64,000 nt of DNA from the NCBI GenBank assembly GCA_947579605.1, contig OX388328.1:13619684-13683683 (forward strand). The letters run 5' to 3'. Below are positions 43,555-55,215 of the stretch, one piece after another. The notes beneath the pieces were generated by a model, which saw nothing but the letters and a program-made list of their open reading frames with translations, had not been told where the DNA came from and made no database searches. The position numbers were made by a program, and so were the translations under genes. The first letter of the stretch is position 1. Each line of letters begins with the position of its first letter. This DNA is from Athripsodes cinereus (lineage: Eukaryota > Arthropoda > Insecta > Trichoptera > Leptoceridae).

Positions 43555-44600
43555 GTCAATGACGACCAATGAGGCACGGAGGTAACGCTCTTACCTTGGA
43601 ATGTCAAGGTCTTGGGTTTGATTTCCGGCCAGGGCAAAATGAAGAATGACCTTTTTCAAATTATTATTCTGGACTTGAGTTTTACATTCATTTGCTTAGT
43701 GCATCCTCCTCCTCCTAGTCAGCCATCTCTCCACTGCTGGATGTAGGCCTCTTCCAAACTTTTCCAAACGTCTCGATCCTGTGCCCGCTGCATCCAATTT
43801 CGTCCAGCGATTGGAGTTATATCGTCAATCCATCTCTTTTGCGGTCTTCCGATGCTTCTTTTACTACTCCATGGTCGCCATTTAAGAATCTTGGGGGTCC
43901 ATCTACCATCGTCACGTCTTGCTACATGTCCCGCCCATTGCCACTTAAGCTTTGCCACACGGTCCATTATGTCTGTAACCTTTGTCAGGTACCTGATGTC
44001 TTCGTTTCTTATTCTGTCTCTCAGACTTATCCCTAACATTCGTCTTTCCATGGATCTTTGTGAACATTTCAGCTTGTTGACACTTGCTACAGTTAGTGAC
44101 ATGGTTTCTAATCCATAAGTTGTCACTGGGAGGACACATGCTTCGTAGACCCTCCTCTTCAAATTTCTTGGGACGTCTTTATCAGTGAGAATATGTTTTA
44201 ATTTGCCGAATGCTGCCCAGCCTAAGCCTATTCTTCTGGGTATCTCTGCAGTTTGATTTTCCTTTCCGATTTTGATCTTGTGTCCAAGGTAAATGTATTC
44301 TTTTACTGCCTCTATGTACTTATTGTCAATTGTCAGGCTTTCATTCGTTGGACTCATGATTTTTGTCTTTCCGATATTCATCTCCAGACCGATTTTTAGA
44401 GAGGTTTCATGCAGTTCCTTTATCATATGCTTCAGCTCGTCAATACTCTCACTTATGAGTACTATATCGTCGGCAAATCGGAGGTGGTTCAAGCATAGTG
44501 CATAGTACATTATAAATGTGTATTGTCGCCTTAGTACCCATAATACAAGATTCGTATCTTTGTTTGGGACTATCTCAATCCGTGTGAATTATCCATACAT
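43555..44600 (+). mobile_element. SINE-A split by an RTE-like LINE
   Basis: Head and body at 43557-43704 (GAGGCACGGAGGTAACGCTC, GGGTTTGATTTCCGG, GAAGAATGACCTTTTTCAAA). The tail is 44496-44600 (ATTGTCGCCTTAGTACCCAT, CTCAATCCGTGTGAATT). The insertion is delimited by an 8-bp duplication TAGTGCAT. Confidence 0.88.
43705..44495 (-). pseudogene. RTE-like LINE ORF2 fragment inserted in SINE-A
   Basis: 791 bp with TAGTGCAT on both sides (43697-43704; 44496-44503). The minus-strand frame 44510-43719 is open. It has FADDIVLIS (reverse transcriptase motif C, catalytic FADD), LEMNIGKTKIM, EYIYLGHKI, VTTYGLETM, RRMLGISLRDRIRNEDIR, KWQWAGHVARR and GRPQKRWIDDI. It is 5'-truncated just before FADD, so it has no endonuclease and only half a polymerase. 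The tail is (AGG)n. The open frame and clean duplication show this is a fairly young copy. Confidence 0.9.
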
Positions 44601-44754
44601 ATATGGGTAATATAATGTATTGTTGCATTTGTGTAAACAACATGGTTCTCCAATTGAGTTTATTTGATTTGTTTTTGTCATCTTTACATTGTGCCTCAAA
44701 CCAGTAAAATAAAATAAATTGTAAATATTCCAAACATTTAAAATTATACAATCA

Positions 44755-45010
44755 TCGTCATCATCTCCGTCGGTCCCTCAATTCTGAGGATGGTGACCAT
44801 CTTGCCTCATCGTTCTATAAGCCATCTGTTTTCACCTTGAACGATCCTCCGCCATGTGCAGGGCCACATGCAGTGAGTTCTGTGTGGTCTTCTTAATTTG
44901 GTCACTCCATCTTGATGGTACTTGGCCCCATCCACAGTCCCATTTATCATTATTCTTTCCAGGTTCTCAGGCTCCCTTCCTGCAATGTGCCCAAAATATC
45001 TCAAGAAATT
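44755..45010 (-). pseudogene. LINE ORF2 terminus (family G)
   Basis: The minus strand from 45010 reads LRYFGHIAGREPENLERIMI, DGVTKLRRPHRTHC and WRRIVQGENRW. The 3' end is GATGATGACGATG-like. A worn tail of a further LINE family. Confidence 0.65.
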
Positions 45011-45239
45011 ATATATTACAGTTTCTCACCCAAAAGATTTTGTGCGTACTTAAAATATATTTTTATAAAAAGCGCTTTACAAATTATTCATTCGTATCTA
45101 ACAGGCAATTCTGAATACTCGTTCATATGAAATATGTTTTTATTATACAAATAAAATTATTTATCTAAAATAGAACTATTTACATAAGATTTATGTACGC
45201 GTGTTAATAAACTAATAATTATGGTTTGGACATTTGGAA

Positions 45240-45660
45240 TGCATGAATGATATAAGAATGGCAGAAAATGTAGACTTTGGCTGAAAGAAGCGATGCAGTA
45301 AGAAAATTAAGTCAAGTGGTCTGGTCACGTGGATCAAATTTTATTTTATTTTATTTAATGTATGTTAATCAATCGCTTTCAATTATTTCCAAATCATTTC
45401 TCAATTGTTCATGTACCATCCAAATTCTTAATCTTACCACCTCCTGCACACATACCCTAGGTTCACCATCCCTGGATTGATAGACAAATAGATACATGAG
45501 GAAAGTTCTATTATGAGTAATTAATTATTTTATTTGTATAATTTAGACATAAATATTTTGTAGTATCGAATTATTTGTATTCTATTTGTGCATCATATAT
45601 ATGATATCTTGTGGTCCATTTAAATTGTATAAATAAATAAATAACTAATAATAAATACTT
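45240..45660. other. LINE-A scrap and AT-rich DNA, no gene
   Basis: 45310-45345 holds GTGGTCTGGTCACGTGGATC from the LINE-A end. The rest is AT-rich with AATAAATAAATAA near 45630. Nothing else was identified. Confidence 0.45.
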
Positions 45661-46008
45661 ACTTACTTCTGATAGCCGAACAGCCCTTGTAGGGCCTTGG
45701 TCTCCAAAACAATAGATCTCCAAGCCTTTCTATCTTGAGCAATGGAATGCCAGTCGTCTTTAGCATTTAGCTCCTCTAGATCTCGGTTAATGTTGTCTAA
45801 TAGACTCTGTCTTGGTCTGCCTAACGGTCTTCTAGTCTCGGGTATACCTTGCAAAATACATTTAGCCGACCTTTCTTCTCTGGATCTGACGACATGACCA
45901 ATCCATGCCAATCTTTGGGATCTGATTTCACGTTTGTGACGAAAGGTTGGTTTGTTGTTGCGCAATTTTTTTTCATTGCTTTAGTATCGAACAATAGAAT
46001 GGCAATAT
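45660..46008 (-). pseudogene. LINE ORF2 terminus (family E2)
   Basis: The minus-strand frame 45965-45663 has [37 protein letters not shown] and WHSIAQDRKAWRSIVLETKA, ending LFGYQK then TAAG-rich tail. It is the parent type for the inverted copy at 38388. No polymerase core remains. Confidence 0.8.
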
Positions 46009-46014
46009 TCAGTA

Positions 46015-46165
46015 GCCTGGGGCCATAGACAAACCGCACTTGGCGATCAATTACTGGCAAACTTTTCGACAATCTACCTACAATTTACCGTGTAATTATG
46101 CGTTATTGTTGCAGTTATTGTCAAAAAATCGCCAAGTGCGGTTTGTCTAGGGGGTCTGATGTGTA
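46015..46165. mobile_element. Short MITE with GACAAACCGCACTTGGCGAT arms
   Basis: Arms AGACAAACCGCACTTGGCGA (left 46028) and inverse (right 46128-46147), with weaker similarity outward (CCTGGGGCCAT / AGACCCCCT). About 150 bp, no coding sequence. Confidence 0.7.
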
Positions 46166-46619
46166 AGTCTTGGACTTTTAATTGAGAAATCTATGTTTTA
46201 AAACTTGTCATTGGCGATCTACTCTGCTTTCTGGACACAAGCAGTGTATAGCTCCCTGCTGTGAGAGTATGTGGAGGTGTGTTTGGGCTTATTTTGATTA
46301 TAAATTCATTTAAAAATATAAAATTGTATAGATTGTCAAATGTCAAAATGTTGTATGTACTTTTTTAGTGAAATTATATGAGCTGTATTATAAATGTAAT
46401 TATGTTAATTTTATGCAATATTTTTATTTTTAAATTTAATTTAAGTTAATTTTTTACAACTTTCAGTGTACTGTGCAACAATAGATCAAGCCGCAAAAAA
46501 ATAAATAAATGTCATTTATGTATCTACGTAGTCACGGAGTTTCTCGCAAGAGTAGTGATCAGTAAACTAACTATACTGCACTGCACACCTTTTTAGTTTA
46601 ACTGAACAATAGAGTTCGT

Positions 46620-46785
46620 CTGCAGCCTGGAGGTAGAGTCTCGGCCTCATGAACAAGGGGTCCGTGGTTCAATACCAGGTGCCGGCAAAACTTCCCTTTC
46701 ACGATACAAGCTTTTAGTAGCTCACTGTGTAAGGTGTATAAGGTTGTATTTGGGTTTATAACAAAACCCAGATATATCTTTTCTC
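46620..46785 (+). mobile_element. SINE-B copy
   Basis: GCCTGGAGGTAGAGTCTCGG, GTGGTTCAATACCAGG, then the SINE-B body (CTTTTAGTAGCTCACTGTGT, GTTGTATTTGGGTTTATAAC) ending CCAGATATATCTT. Confidence 0.85.
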
Positions 46786-46904
46786 TTTATTGTGACTTTC
46801 TTGTGAACCTCAAATGTCTCTGTTGATGACAGAGTACACCCAGAGCGCTACCTCCGCTCAACAGCAGCCGTCAAATTATTATTATTAGATAGTAGAATGT
46901 GAAC

Positions 46905-47085
46905 ACCCATCAATCTTCAATCATTCGGTGACGATTTGGAGCATTCTTCAAAGAAATATTCGAATGAATGCCTTCGTTTCCCGTCCTTATATGGGTTACG
47001 AAGGCATTCATTCAAATATTTCTTCAGGGAGAATGCTCAGAACCGTCACCGAATGATTGAAGATTGATTGACGTTCGCATCCCAT
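46905..47085. repeat. Fold-back FB2 (CATTCGGTGACG arms)
   Basis: Arms of about 75 bp run from CACCCATCAATCTTCAATCA through CATTCGGTGACG and GAATGAATGCCTTCGT, with reverse complement after TCCTTATATG. A shorter, diverged relative lies at 48128-48242 (CAGCTGGATGAAAATGTCAA, CATTCGGTGGC). Confidence 0.82.
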
Positions 47086-47481
47086 TATTATCTGGACGCA
47101 GCCATTGAATAACATAGTGTATGTATTTCAAATTTTATCCAGTAGATGTCACTTTTGCTACATTGCTCTGCTGTTCCCCTGACTTCTTTTCACATTTTCT
47201 TTGTCTTATGCTTCAGACATTTCATCTTTATAATAACCAGCCTTCAATTCTCTCAACCTTAGGTCGGCGTTGCTTGAAATATTGTTGCATAATGAAATCC
47301 AATCGCTGTATTATATTAATTGCTTTTCATTTATTACAATAATTTATGTATGAAACTAAAAGATTCCTTTTGAAATTTGATTACCGTTTTCGTATAGACA
47401 TCAAATGTCTTTAAAAAAATTGATTAAAATTTGCCAAATATTTTGTTATATAAACATTTTTTGGAACTATGTATATGACAT

Positions 47482-47892
47482 GGTAGGCCCCACTATTGTC
47501 AAATGTGATATTTCATAGAAAAAGTAATATTCACGAAATTGTTGCCATATGTAGAATTATTTTTTGGTCACCACGTTTAATTTTTTTTTTGGGCACCAAG
47601 TTTTTCGACACCGGCAACACTTTTTCCCGTTATTTTTTGTTGTTGTTTTTGTGGTTTACCAAGCGCTAAAATAAAATTAAACCGGCAAAAAAATCGAATT
47701 CGTATACAAATTTCCTAAAGTTTGTATTCGAGTTGGATTTTATTTTTGCCGGTTTTATTTTATTTCTGCAAATAAAAAAAGAAAGAAAATATTTTTGCCA
47801 AAAAATCCAAATAATATTGTTGTAGCAACAATTTTTCTTCATAGAGAAATATATTTGACAGATATCTGACATTGGGGCCTACCATCTCAATG
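47482..47892. mobile_element. MITE with ATGGTAGGCCCCA ends
   Basis: Ends ATGGTAGGCCCCACTATTGT and, inverted, ATGGTAGGCCCCAATGTCAG. Within it a second hairpin with arms AACCGGCAAAAA-AATC-AATTCG and TATACAAA spans about 47650-47770. No transposase. Confidence 0.7.
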
Positions 47893-48127
47893 AGTTCCCA
47901 TTTTTTTATATTATGATTAATTTGTTTTTGAGTACCCTATGCTTACCAGTGAAAAACAAAGCAGTGAGATTTTTATTCGTCCCTAATTTTTATTTTATTT
48001 TTTTTATTTGTAGTTTAATGAGAATTCTGTATTCGATGATCAAAATATAACTGTAATCCTGGAGACCTCTGAATTTAGGAAATAACAAGGCGATATCTAC
48101 CACATAAATGATTGGATTACCAGTGTC

Positions 48128-48242
48128 CTCAATAGCAGTGTCCACACAGCTGGATGAAAATGTCAATCATCTAATCATTCGGTGGCAATTCGTGGAATGC
48201 TCCGAACTGTCACCGAATGATTAAAGATTGACGTTTTCGTCC
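48128..48242. repeat. Fold-back FB2, short copy
   Basis: Arms ACACAGCTGGATGAAAATGT / TGACGTTTTCGTCCAGCTGT and inner AATCATTCGGTG / CACCGAATGATT. Related to 46905-47085. Confidence 0.75.
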
Positions 48243-48369
48243 AGCTGTATGGCCGCTGCCATTGCTATATGAAGATTTCACTGGATTCTTTACAGCTGCG
48301 TGAGTGAAGATATTAAATATATTACTCAGCAGACACCTCATAAACAGATTGGGCTAACTCTCTTTTACT

Positions 48370-48690
48370 AGTCATTATCATCATCGTCCTCAACGCTCCT
48401 CTCGGGAGCACAGGGTAGTAACCAGCTTCCTCCATTCAGATTGAATCTGCACCAATCGATTCACCTCCTCCCACGACATTCCCTGCGCTATGAAGTTGTT
48501 GTCATAGTAACGGTGTATTCTGAAAGAGGGACGTTCAGAACGAAGGAATAACAGTGCTCTTTTTCTCCAACTATCTATCATTGGGCATTCTCAGAACATG
48601 ACCCGGCCAGGACCATCGTCTCTCCTGTGTCACGGAGATTACAGATCTCTGCTGGGTGCGTCGCACACAGCATCATTGACAACATGTTCA
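48370..48690 (-). pseudogene. LINE-C ORF2 terminus
   Basis: The minus-strand frame 48581-48390 has SWRKRALLFLRSERPSFRIH, MSWEEVNRLVQIQSEWRKLV and CSREER then stop. The 3' tail is ATGATGATAATG-like. 48590-48690 continues upstream in broken frames (VLRMP...; TQQRS). Confidence 0.8.
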
Positions 48691-48955
48691 TACCGTGTTA
48701 ACTAAAGGAACACTGTAACTAATTAGACTGTTTCCTACTAAAGGGAGTTTGCACTCCTTCGCGTTTGATTTGTGACTAAATATTTCATATAGCCACTCAA
48801 CGGTATCATATTTTATCCTGTAATACTGGAAAATTTCAATATATATGTTCCCGATGCATATGGACGTTCTCGGCATCATGATTTTTTTATCAGCCTCAAA
48901 GCCGAACAAACATAATGGCAAACTCCCCAGTGGGAAGAGCTATTCAAATGTTTAA

Positions 48956-49455
48956 CCACTTAGCTGCTAGATTTTATGCATAAGTGACATCCACCCTGTG
49001 CTGAATTAATTTCCACGAAACTAAAAGTTGATATAAATTCACTAATCATTGTAATTGTTAGTTTTTTTTTTTACCACAGCTTATAAAAATAATAAATAGT
49101 AATTTGTAGCTTCAAAAAATAATCTGACAACAACTAAGTTTATAAATAATGAACAAACAAGAAATTTCATGTTTTACCTTTGTTTTCATACTAAATTACC
49201 AATATGGCGCCGATTTGTGCGGGAAGTACTCGAAAAACATATCAATACTGACTTATACATTGTATGTATGTTGTGTAAGCGATGTTAATTTATCAAAGAA
49301 AAAGTTAAACTTCTATGTGTTCTTTTTATTTTCTATGGTGTTTGTCATAGAAACGATTATTTTAACCATAAAGTACGATTACATGCATACATGTAATCCG
49401 CACGATGCGCAAAATTTTGACATTACATGCATGCATGTAATCCGCAGCTAAGTGG
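48956..49455. mobile_element. 500-bp piggyBac-type MITE with TTAA duplication
   Basis: TTAA at 48952-48955 and 49456-49459. Inverted ends are CCACTTAGCTGC and GCAGCTAAGTGG. Near the right end ATGCAT-CATGTAATCCGCA occurs twice. The + frame 49149-49451 has no similarity to a transposase and is not called. Confidence 0.85.
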
Positions 49456-50230
49456 TTAATGGTCTGGCTGGAGAGGTTGATATCTTTAACGTGACGTATG
49501 CAGAATTAATAAGAAAAATCGAGGATATATTGTAGTTGTGTTATCGTTTGGATATCGTTTAAGGCTATCTTCTGGGATCGCACTGGCCTTCAGCTGTAAT
49601 GATCCTTGTAAGAATCGTCTTATTGTCAGTCACAATAATTTGTTGAACAGATGAGGTGTCTGAGCAATATTCTTAATATTGGGTTCCTCGATTGCAAAAA
49701 TTCTACCGCTCTACGTGGAGTTAGGTCATTTTGATCCTTGAATACAGATTTTAAGAACAAAATGTCTTATTATAAACCTTTGCATAAATATTTTTGTTTT
49801 ATATTTTTTATATCATTTGACTGTGTCTTACACGCATCTTACATTTTATCATATTATGTTTTATTTTTTTATTTTTATATTTTATTTGCACATATTATTA
49901 TTTTGTTTAAAAAATAAATATGATTATTATATGAAGCCTTAGTTAGGACAATGGCGCATTAGCCAAATTGACTGTTTAAAGTTTTTTTTAAAAAATTGCA
50001 TTATTATATGATCAGTCAATCAAACGTTAATATCAGCATTAACTTTGTAACACTCCATTTTAATGCTAAATTTTGTAATAAAATGAAAAATGTAATTATT
50101 ATTAATTTATGGTCAGTTGGAAGATTTCGCTTCTGCGATAAACTCACTCGCCAATTGCACAATATAACTTATTTGTATCACATTATTTTATAACTTTGTA
50201 ATTACGTATTGTGCAATAAAGTTTATTATT
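49456..50230. other. No gene; one retroelement-like 3' end
   Basis: 50110-50235 (GGAAGATTTCGCTTCTGCGA, ATAAACTCAC, TTGTGCAATAAAGTTTATTA) matches 31405-31520. The rest is AT-rich and unassigned. Confidence 0.45.
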
Positions 50231-50231
50231 T

Positions 50232-50395
50232 GTTGTTACTATTGAGTGTAACTAACGCATGACCAGTTTCGCAAATTTCTTGTTCCCATCGTCAGGTGTT
50301 GTGTATATCAGCGCCTGATGATGATAACTCCGAGTCCAGGAAACTAGTCGTGCGTTTGTCATACCTACTCAAAAGTAACAGTTAACAATAATAAA
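50232..50395. repeat. Fold-back FB3 with paired CTGAYGATG...GAAACTRGTC segments
   Basis: Left arm (minus strand) CTGACGATGGGAACAAG...GAAACTGGTCATGCGTTAGT. Right arm (+ strand from 50315) CTGATGATGATAACTC...GAAACTAGTCGTGCGTTTGT. Outer parts GTTACTATTGAGTGT / TACTCAAAAGTAACA. Both arms keep CTGANGA and GAAAC but the intervening stem is poorer than in the other motif copies. Confidence 0.7.
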
Positions 50396-51046
50396 TATTT
50401 TTTTCATTTTATTTTACAATTTCCAAAATATAAATGTTACCACAGTTAAAACATTTGAAATGAATATAAAGAGTGCAAGTTCTTTTGAACAAGCATTAAC
50501 ATCAAAACTGAAATACCGACAAAATAAACATCTATTTACCATTCAAATAATAAAAAAAATATTTTAATTGAAATATTATCTCAATGATAATTTGCATGAG
50601 CATAGACAAGACTCAGGAGAGTTTAATTCTACATCATTTTCGAAAAAAGTGCTATAGGTCTATGTGTCCTTGTTCTAGCTGCCCCTTCATTTACATTTTA
50701 AATGGTACATAGTAAAGAAATAAATGTATTTACAATTTGATAAGTGAGAGAGTGAAATATATAATATATTATACACATTTTCAAAATTTTGACTTTCATT
50801 TACTCGCCAACCTATACATAAAATAGCATAACATATCGTCGTTGCATATTCAAATTGCCACATGTAAATATAGAAATGTTATGACATTTCTAGAATAAAC
50901 TGCTCATAATGACATCATAACCATTTTATAAAGTGATTCTTAGTATCAAATATTAAAATTCAATACTTAAAGAATAATATCACATGCCAATAAAAAGTCC
51001 AAATAACAATTTTAATGCCCTAATGAACAGTTTTCTAAGATCATCA

Positions 51047-51425
51047 GATCATCGCCCTCAACGCTCCTCTCGGGAGCACAGGGCAGAAACCAGACTCCTC
51101 CATTCAGAGCGTCTCTGTGCCAATTGCGTCACCTCTTCCTACGACATTCCTTGCGCTCTGATATCGTTGTCATAGGAACGGTGTATTGTGAAAGAGGGAC
51201 GCCCGGGCCTACGGAACCCCTGCGGACGGAAGAACAGTGCTCTTTATGGCCAACTATCATTGGGCATTCTTAAAACATGTCCCAGCCAGGACCATCGTCT
51301 CTCTTGTATTACGGAGATTACAGGTCTCTGCTGGGTGCGCCGGCGCACAGCATCATTTGTAACATGTTCATACCATCTGACATCCAAAATCCTTCTAAGA
51401 CACTTGTTTTCAAAGCTTTCTAAGA
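51047..51425 (-). pseudogene. LINE-C ORF2 terminus
   Basis: The minus strand has ESFENKCLRRILDVRWYEHV, TNDAVRRRTQQRPVISVIQE, RRWSWLGHVLRMPND, then a frame change to the GRPSFTIH and MSWEEV...CSREER end. About 97% similar by eye to the same region of 62616-63345. 3' tail (GAT)n-like. Confidence 0.85.
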
Positions 51426-51429
51426 GCAT

Positions 51430-52580
51430 GCCTAAGTAAAAATACTAGCACATATGTCATTTTGAATATGCAACAATGATAAATTTGTGTGCTAAAGGAA
51501 AAAGGGGATGAGTCATAAAACAGTTCTTCATAGGAGAACCAAAGCAAAATCCGCTCTGTGATACAATACGGTACAATATGAACTTAGTTGTAATGAAATA
51601 TGATATCTAATGTATAAGTATAGACTCATACTTATTTTCCTCCATGTATATGACCAATATTTAGTGATTAAAAATATTAACATGGAGGATATTTTTGACG
51701 CATCTCTATTGCAGATCATTGATTGTTTTTTTCTGGGTTTCATGCATTAATACGTTAAACTCGATTTGGGGATGAATCGACTGATCCTCTCTTTTCTTTC
51801 ACACACACAGATATATATGGACAATTCACGCAGATTGAGCTAGTCTAAAGATATGTTATGAATCTTGCATTAAATGGGCCCAAAATAATTGGCTCACACT
51901 TCTCTGATCAGGAAACTAACCTGCAGAAAATTCAGAATTTCTTTTAGCATTTGTGTCTGGTGGAAGACATCTTAAGGCTAAAGTTAGCAATGGACTGATG
52001 AACTACATAAAGAAGTCAACGTGAGCAGGATCTCTGGATGGAGAAGGGAAAAAGCATTCCTCTTGAAAATTTAAGGCAGAAATCAACCTCCTTCATTTAG
52101 AAAAGCATTCCTGAGGCTTTGATGTTGTCATGGAAACAGTATATTGAAAAAGAGTGCCGCTTTTTGTAGTAAAACTATATTTTTCTCAGTATAAAGATGT
52201 TTCATGCATAATTTCTACTCAAGTTGTTAAAATGCCACTAATCAGGGGGTTAGTTGGAATGTCAAATAATACTAAAAATATTCTATAGCTTTTGCATAAA
52301 AACAGGAGTTTTGATGAATAAAAAAGTTGAAAATGTATTTGTAAACTAAAATTACTAATACTTTTTTACATTTTCTTTTACATATTTTTGTTTTTTTTTT
52401 ACATTTTATATGTATGTTTAAGCATATTTTTTCTTCCTTCATCTTTTTATTTAATAAAGTACCTCAAATTTATTTATTAGTTGGAAAGCGAGAGGGATCT
52501 TAATTGGTTTGCTCATTGATGTAATTAATTGTTATATTTTTTGTTACAACTGTATGATCCATAAAGAATAAATAAAATAA
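51430..52580. other. No gene recognised
   Basis: 51815-51855 is an antisense SINE-A tail scrap (GGACAATTCACGCAGATTGA). 52020-52160 is a very worn LINE-C end. The remainder is AT-rich. Confidence 0.45.
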
Positions 52581-52765
52581 AATTAAAATTACCATTGCTA
52601 CGTGGCTTGATCAGGTGGATCGAACTCTCAAGAACGGTCACATGTTGAGTAGGAGAAATTATATTAATGTGGAGGGAGCGAAAGAAGTATATAGGCATAA
52701 GATATAGATTTATAATAATATGACGTTCTGTCCTCTTTGCCAATCTCGTTTGGGATACTATATAG
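52581..52765 (+). mobile_element. LINE-A 3' end fragment
   Basis: TACGTGGCTTGATCAGGTGG, CTCAAGAACGGTCACATGTT, GAGCGAAAGAAGTATATAGG and CCTCTTTGCCAATCTCGTTT match the LINE-A end. Frame broken. Confidence 0.7.
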
Positions 52766-52984
52766 GTATAGTATAGTGTAATATAGTAGTATGATTTTGA
52801 ATTAATATGTGAGTGAACGCGTGAATGATAATGTATTTGCTTCACCTGCCCCACACAGGTCACTGAAAAACGATGTGTTTATATAAATTAAGTATACAAA
52901 TAAAATTTAATAAATATAGGAGTGTGTTCATATATATATCAAAGTATGTTTGTATGTTTGTCTATACAAAGATAATCTATTACT

Positions 52985-53165
52985 ACTATCCAATCAAGGC
53001 ATATCCCACAAGTGGGATAGCCAGCAGAGCAGCCGCATGCAATAAGCATGCTTCTTCGTGCCAATAAAAAAAAAGACATTAAGGATGGGTGGCAAACCTC
53101 ACCACTGCTGAATTTAAGATGTAAATTTTCCTTATTTTTTTGAACACCTGCCTTTTACAGGGCCC
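52985..53165 (-). repeat. Repeat K, antisense
   Basis: AAGGCATATCCCACAAGTGG, GATAGCCAGCAGAGCAGCCG, CATTAAGGATGGGTGGCAAA and CACCTGCCTTTTACAGG give the family's full order in reverse. 53220-53290 repeats part of it. Confidence 0.7.
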
Positions 53166-53169
53166 TCGA

Positions 53170-54365
53170 AATCTTACGAAAATGAGAAGGAAATCAATTC
53201 GAAAGAAAGATGAAAATCAACATTCGAATTTACATTTACATCTTAAATTATTCATCGTTGAGGTTTGCCACCTATTCGACATGCCTCAATATAACCTAAC
53301 CCTTTCTATAGTTCCCGGTCCCCTTGGAGTGTTAGGTTTGTGGATTTTAGTTTTTTTTCTCTCTACTTTATGTGACTATTTTTCTTATTGTTTTGTTTTT
53401 GTTATTATTATTTTTATTAATGTTTAGTGTTAATGTGACGTGGTTAGATGGAAGAAATCACTATTTAGTGATAATCTCGCCACTGCATATCATCACATTT
53501 TTTCTTATGTAAATTGATTTGTTGTTTTTGTTATATGTTTGATGATGTGCAAGAAGAATAAAATAAATAAATATTTTGTGGGCAAGGAGAGGAGAGCTTC
53601 AACATTTATTACATGCAGCTGGTCTGCTGGTGGCTACCCCGTTTGCGAGATAATATGTATAGTAGCAGTAATAGTTTTTTCCAATATTCGCACTGTTATA
53701 ATATTATCAGTTTGGTGACTAATCCCTGAGCGTAATCGAGTTTATTGCTAGTTAAATCTAAATTCAATATCTTCATACATTTAAACATAATAATAATAAT
53801 CTCCTTACTACCTACATCTGTTTTAATCTTAAAACTAAATTTTATTATATCTTCAATAATATGTTTTAGTTTTATGTATGAAAAATAATCAAATATATAA
53901 AATCTCCTGCAATACATACAATTATATTATTATTATTATTCTAAATAAATAAGTTTATCTATGTATAGATATATACGTAAAAATATTAGCAGCTTGTATA
54001 TTGAGAGTGGAGTATTTGTATTTATAATATTATAAGTAGAACTTACTAGATGTGCAGCCCTGTACACAGTAACAAAAATAATGAACCCAAGTTTTTTTTT
54101 TAATATTTATGTTTTTTAATACCTTATTTTTTTTATATTTTGTCGTGTATTGTGTGAGTGTGAGCAGTCCTGCCCTGTCCTTGCTCCTCTGTCCCTTTCC
54201 TCCCTACTAAACTATTGCGCCATGTCCCGCTCTTTAATATTGTTGAATAAAATTGGAAATAAATATTCCATATTATTCTTAAACTTACCTAATTGAAAAT
54301 TATGCGTTTCAAATTACTGAATTGTGAAAACTAAACCCTAAAATAAGGATTTGAAAGCTCTCGAA
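53170..54365. other. Retroelement 3' scraps and AT-rich DNA, no gene
   Basis: 53600-53670 is another repeat K end (GCAGCTGGTCTGCTGGTGGC). 53455-53480 and 60145-60165 share GATAATCTCGCCACTGCATA. No supported frame. Confidence 0.45.
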
Positions 54366-54369
54366 CTAC

Positions 54370-54650
54370 ATAAATGGTTCTAAATTTTTCTTCTTCTCCT
54401 TGGGCAATTATTAGTCCCACATGGTGGTGGGGTCTGCTCTTTCTTGTTTTGTTTCTCCACTTGGTTCTGTCGAAGGCATCCTCATCGAAAACATCGCAGT
54501 TCTGCATGGCTTGTCTCACTACTCTTTCACGCCATCTACGCTTTGGTCTTCCTCTTGGTCTCTTGCCGGTAACATCGATACATTGAGCTTTATTGCCTAC
54601 ATACTCAGGTGGTCTCCTGGCTACATAGCCATACCATACCATTAAATGGT
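54370..54650 (-). pseudogene. LINE ORF2 terminus (family D)
   Basis: The minus-strand frame 54642-54331 has WYGYVARRPPEYVGNKAQCI, GKRPRGRPKRRWRERV, QNCDVFDEDAFDRTKWRNKT and ends SPHHHVGLIIAQGEEEK. This is a LINE tail like those above but of a distinct family. Confidence 0.78.
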
Positions 54651-54964
54651 TCTAAATTATTATTTTACAAAAACGAGAAAATTTTGTAATATTTCAAATT
54701 TCTATACTTACCAATTTGGTTAGCTGCTGCCCTCCTAGAGAAAATGTTAAGTACGCCTATGCTTTTAAGGACATTGTCAATCTTTGATTTGTTAAGATAT
54801 TGATAATGTCTATAAGTTGTTTAAAATGATTACTTTCGTATCACTTTAAATAATTAAAAACAAAAAACTAGACAAAAACCATTAAATTGAGCAAATAAAA
54901 ATATGCTAATTAAGTCAATAATTTTATCAATAAAACCAAAATATATATAAAATGCATATCGAAA

Positions 54965-55215
54965 CAGTAAAATGATAACATAACATAACATGCATAGACA
55001 ATTCACACATATCGAGCTAGTCCCAAACTCAGATATTGTATTTTGGGTAGGTACTAATGCGACGATACACATATATACAATGCACTAAACACAATATATG
55101 TATGTAACACCCAGACCCAGGACAATTCAAAAAATATCATTCTTCACTTTGCTCTGACCGGGAGTTGAACCCGAGACCTCGTGACTCAAAGGCAAGAGCG
55201 TTTCCTCTGCGATGA
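54965..55215 (-). mobile_element. SINE-A, nearly full length
   Basis: Antisense: CAATTCACACATATCGAGCT, CCAAACTCAGATATTGTATT, AACACCCAGACCCAGGACAA and GGGAGTTGAACCCGAGACCT then GCAAGAGCG, followed by a truncated A-box side. Confidence 0.85.

Noticed and set aside
49149..49451. 100-codon frame
   Set aside because: It sits wholly inside a TTAA-flanked MITE and has no transposase or other family resemblance.
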